49,083 nucleotides of DNA from Bacteroidota bacterium (GTDB taxonomy: Bacteria; Bacteroidota; Bacteroidia; NS11-12g; UBA955), in NCBI GenBank assembly GCA_030833525.1, contig JAURGZ010000010.1, positions 1-49,083 of the forward strand, written 5' to 3'. Both the position numbers and the translations under genes were made by a program. Of the stretch, positions 48,865 through 49,083 are shown piece after piece. Positions within the stretch are counted from its first letter, which is position 1. Every line of letters begins with the position of its first letter. The notes below the pieces were generated by a model. That model made no database searches. It was not told the DNA's origin and saw nothing but the letters and a program-made list of their open reading frames with translations.

Positions 48865-49083
48865 AGAAACACATCCATTGTTTCTTCCTGAAGCAAATGC
48901 ACCAAACCGGGCTCGGCGCCTTTGGGTTTTACCACGTATTTGCGCAGGGTGTATTGAACCGAAACAAAACCTTGGTGTTTGGCTTTGGAATTTTCGGCTG
49001 CCAACTTCGCTGCATGAGCCATCACCTCTGAACTGAATGGCAAACCCGTTCGCCGAATCAAAACGTGAGAACCGGTTACTCCC
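48861..49083 (-). CDS. NFACT RNA-binding domain protein (RqcH/FbpA-like), C-terminal fragment truncated by window edge
   Basis: Frame open to window end: GVTGSHVLIRRTGLPFSSEVMAHAAKLAAENSKAKHQGFVSVQYTLRKYVVKPKGAEPGLV matches the NFACT-R pattern. Confidence 0.75.
   Translation of the reverse strand, partial: GVTGSHVLIRRTGLPFSSEVMAHAAKLAAENSKAKHQGFVSVQYTLRKYVVKPKGAEPGLVHLLQEETMDVFL

Noticed and set aside
1-49083. CRISPR arrays, tRNA/rRNA genes, IS elements, prophage or defence island
   Set aside because: Looked for regularly spaced repeats, tRNA-like folds, transposases/integrases and defence nucleases; none recognised by eye. tRNAscan-SE, CRISPRCasFinder and PADLOC/DefenseFinder would settle it

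Overview
This window is a contiguous piece of a Bacteroidota chromosome, most likely Flavobacteriales-like. Support for that placement comes from the LpxC/FabZ fusion, a NuoG without a molybdopterin domain, type IX secretion (T9SS) C-terminal domains, and TAnnTTTG promoter boxes. It is densely coded, mostly housekeeping, with about 38 genes. Main blocks: pyrB(partial)-asparaginase II; lepB-dapB; mltG; a CxxCH-containing T9SS cargo; nuoABCDEFGH, which stops at nuoH; murF; an FG-GAP/VCBS T9SS cargo; lpxD-lpxC/fabZ-lpxA-ABC ATPase; a POT transporter; OMP-HU/SPOR-TonB-like-folC; rplU-rpmA; an ECF sigma factor with a small partner; fmt; a giant gliding-CTD protein; a prenyl synthase-rnr-MFS-msrC group; SNF2-ung-ftsE; a GT-C-like membrane protein; cca-serS-DinB; and the end of an NFACT/RqcH-like gene. 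I found no tRNA, rRNA, IS element, prophage, CRISPR array or recognisable defence island. The most interesting signals are organisational. Exact -7 boxes sit 4-7 nt from nine start codons, implying leaderless transcripts. Seven of nine convergent gene pairs have overlapping stops, five of them sharing one 4-bp TTAA/TTAG. Two -7 boxes sit back to back, 2 bp apart, between divergent genes. The lipid A operon ends in an ABC ATPase lacking the Q-loop Gln and switch His. The complex I operon is cut off after nuoH. An unexplained 12-bp stem lies in the OMP/rplU divergent intergenic region. I did not find a clearly new multi-gene system.
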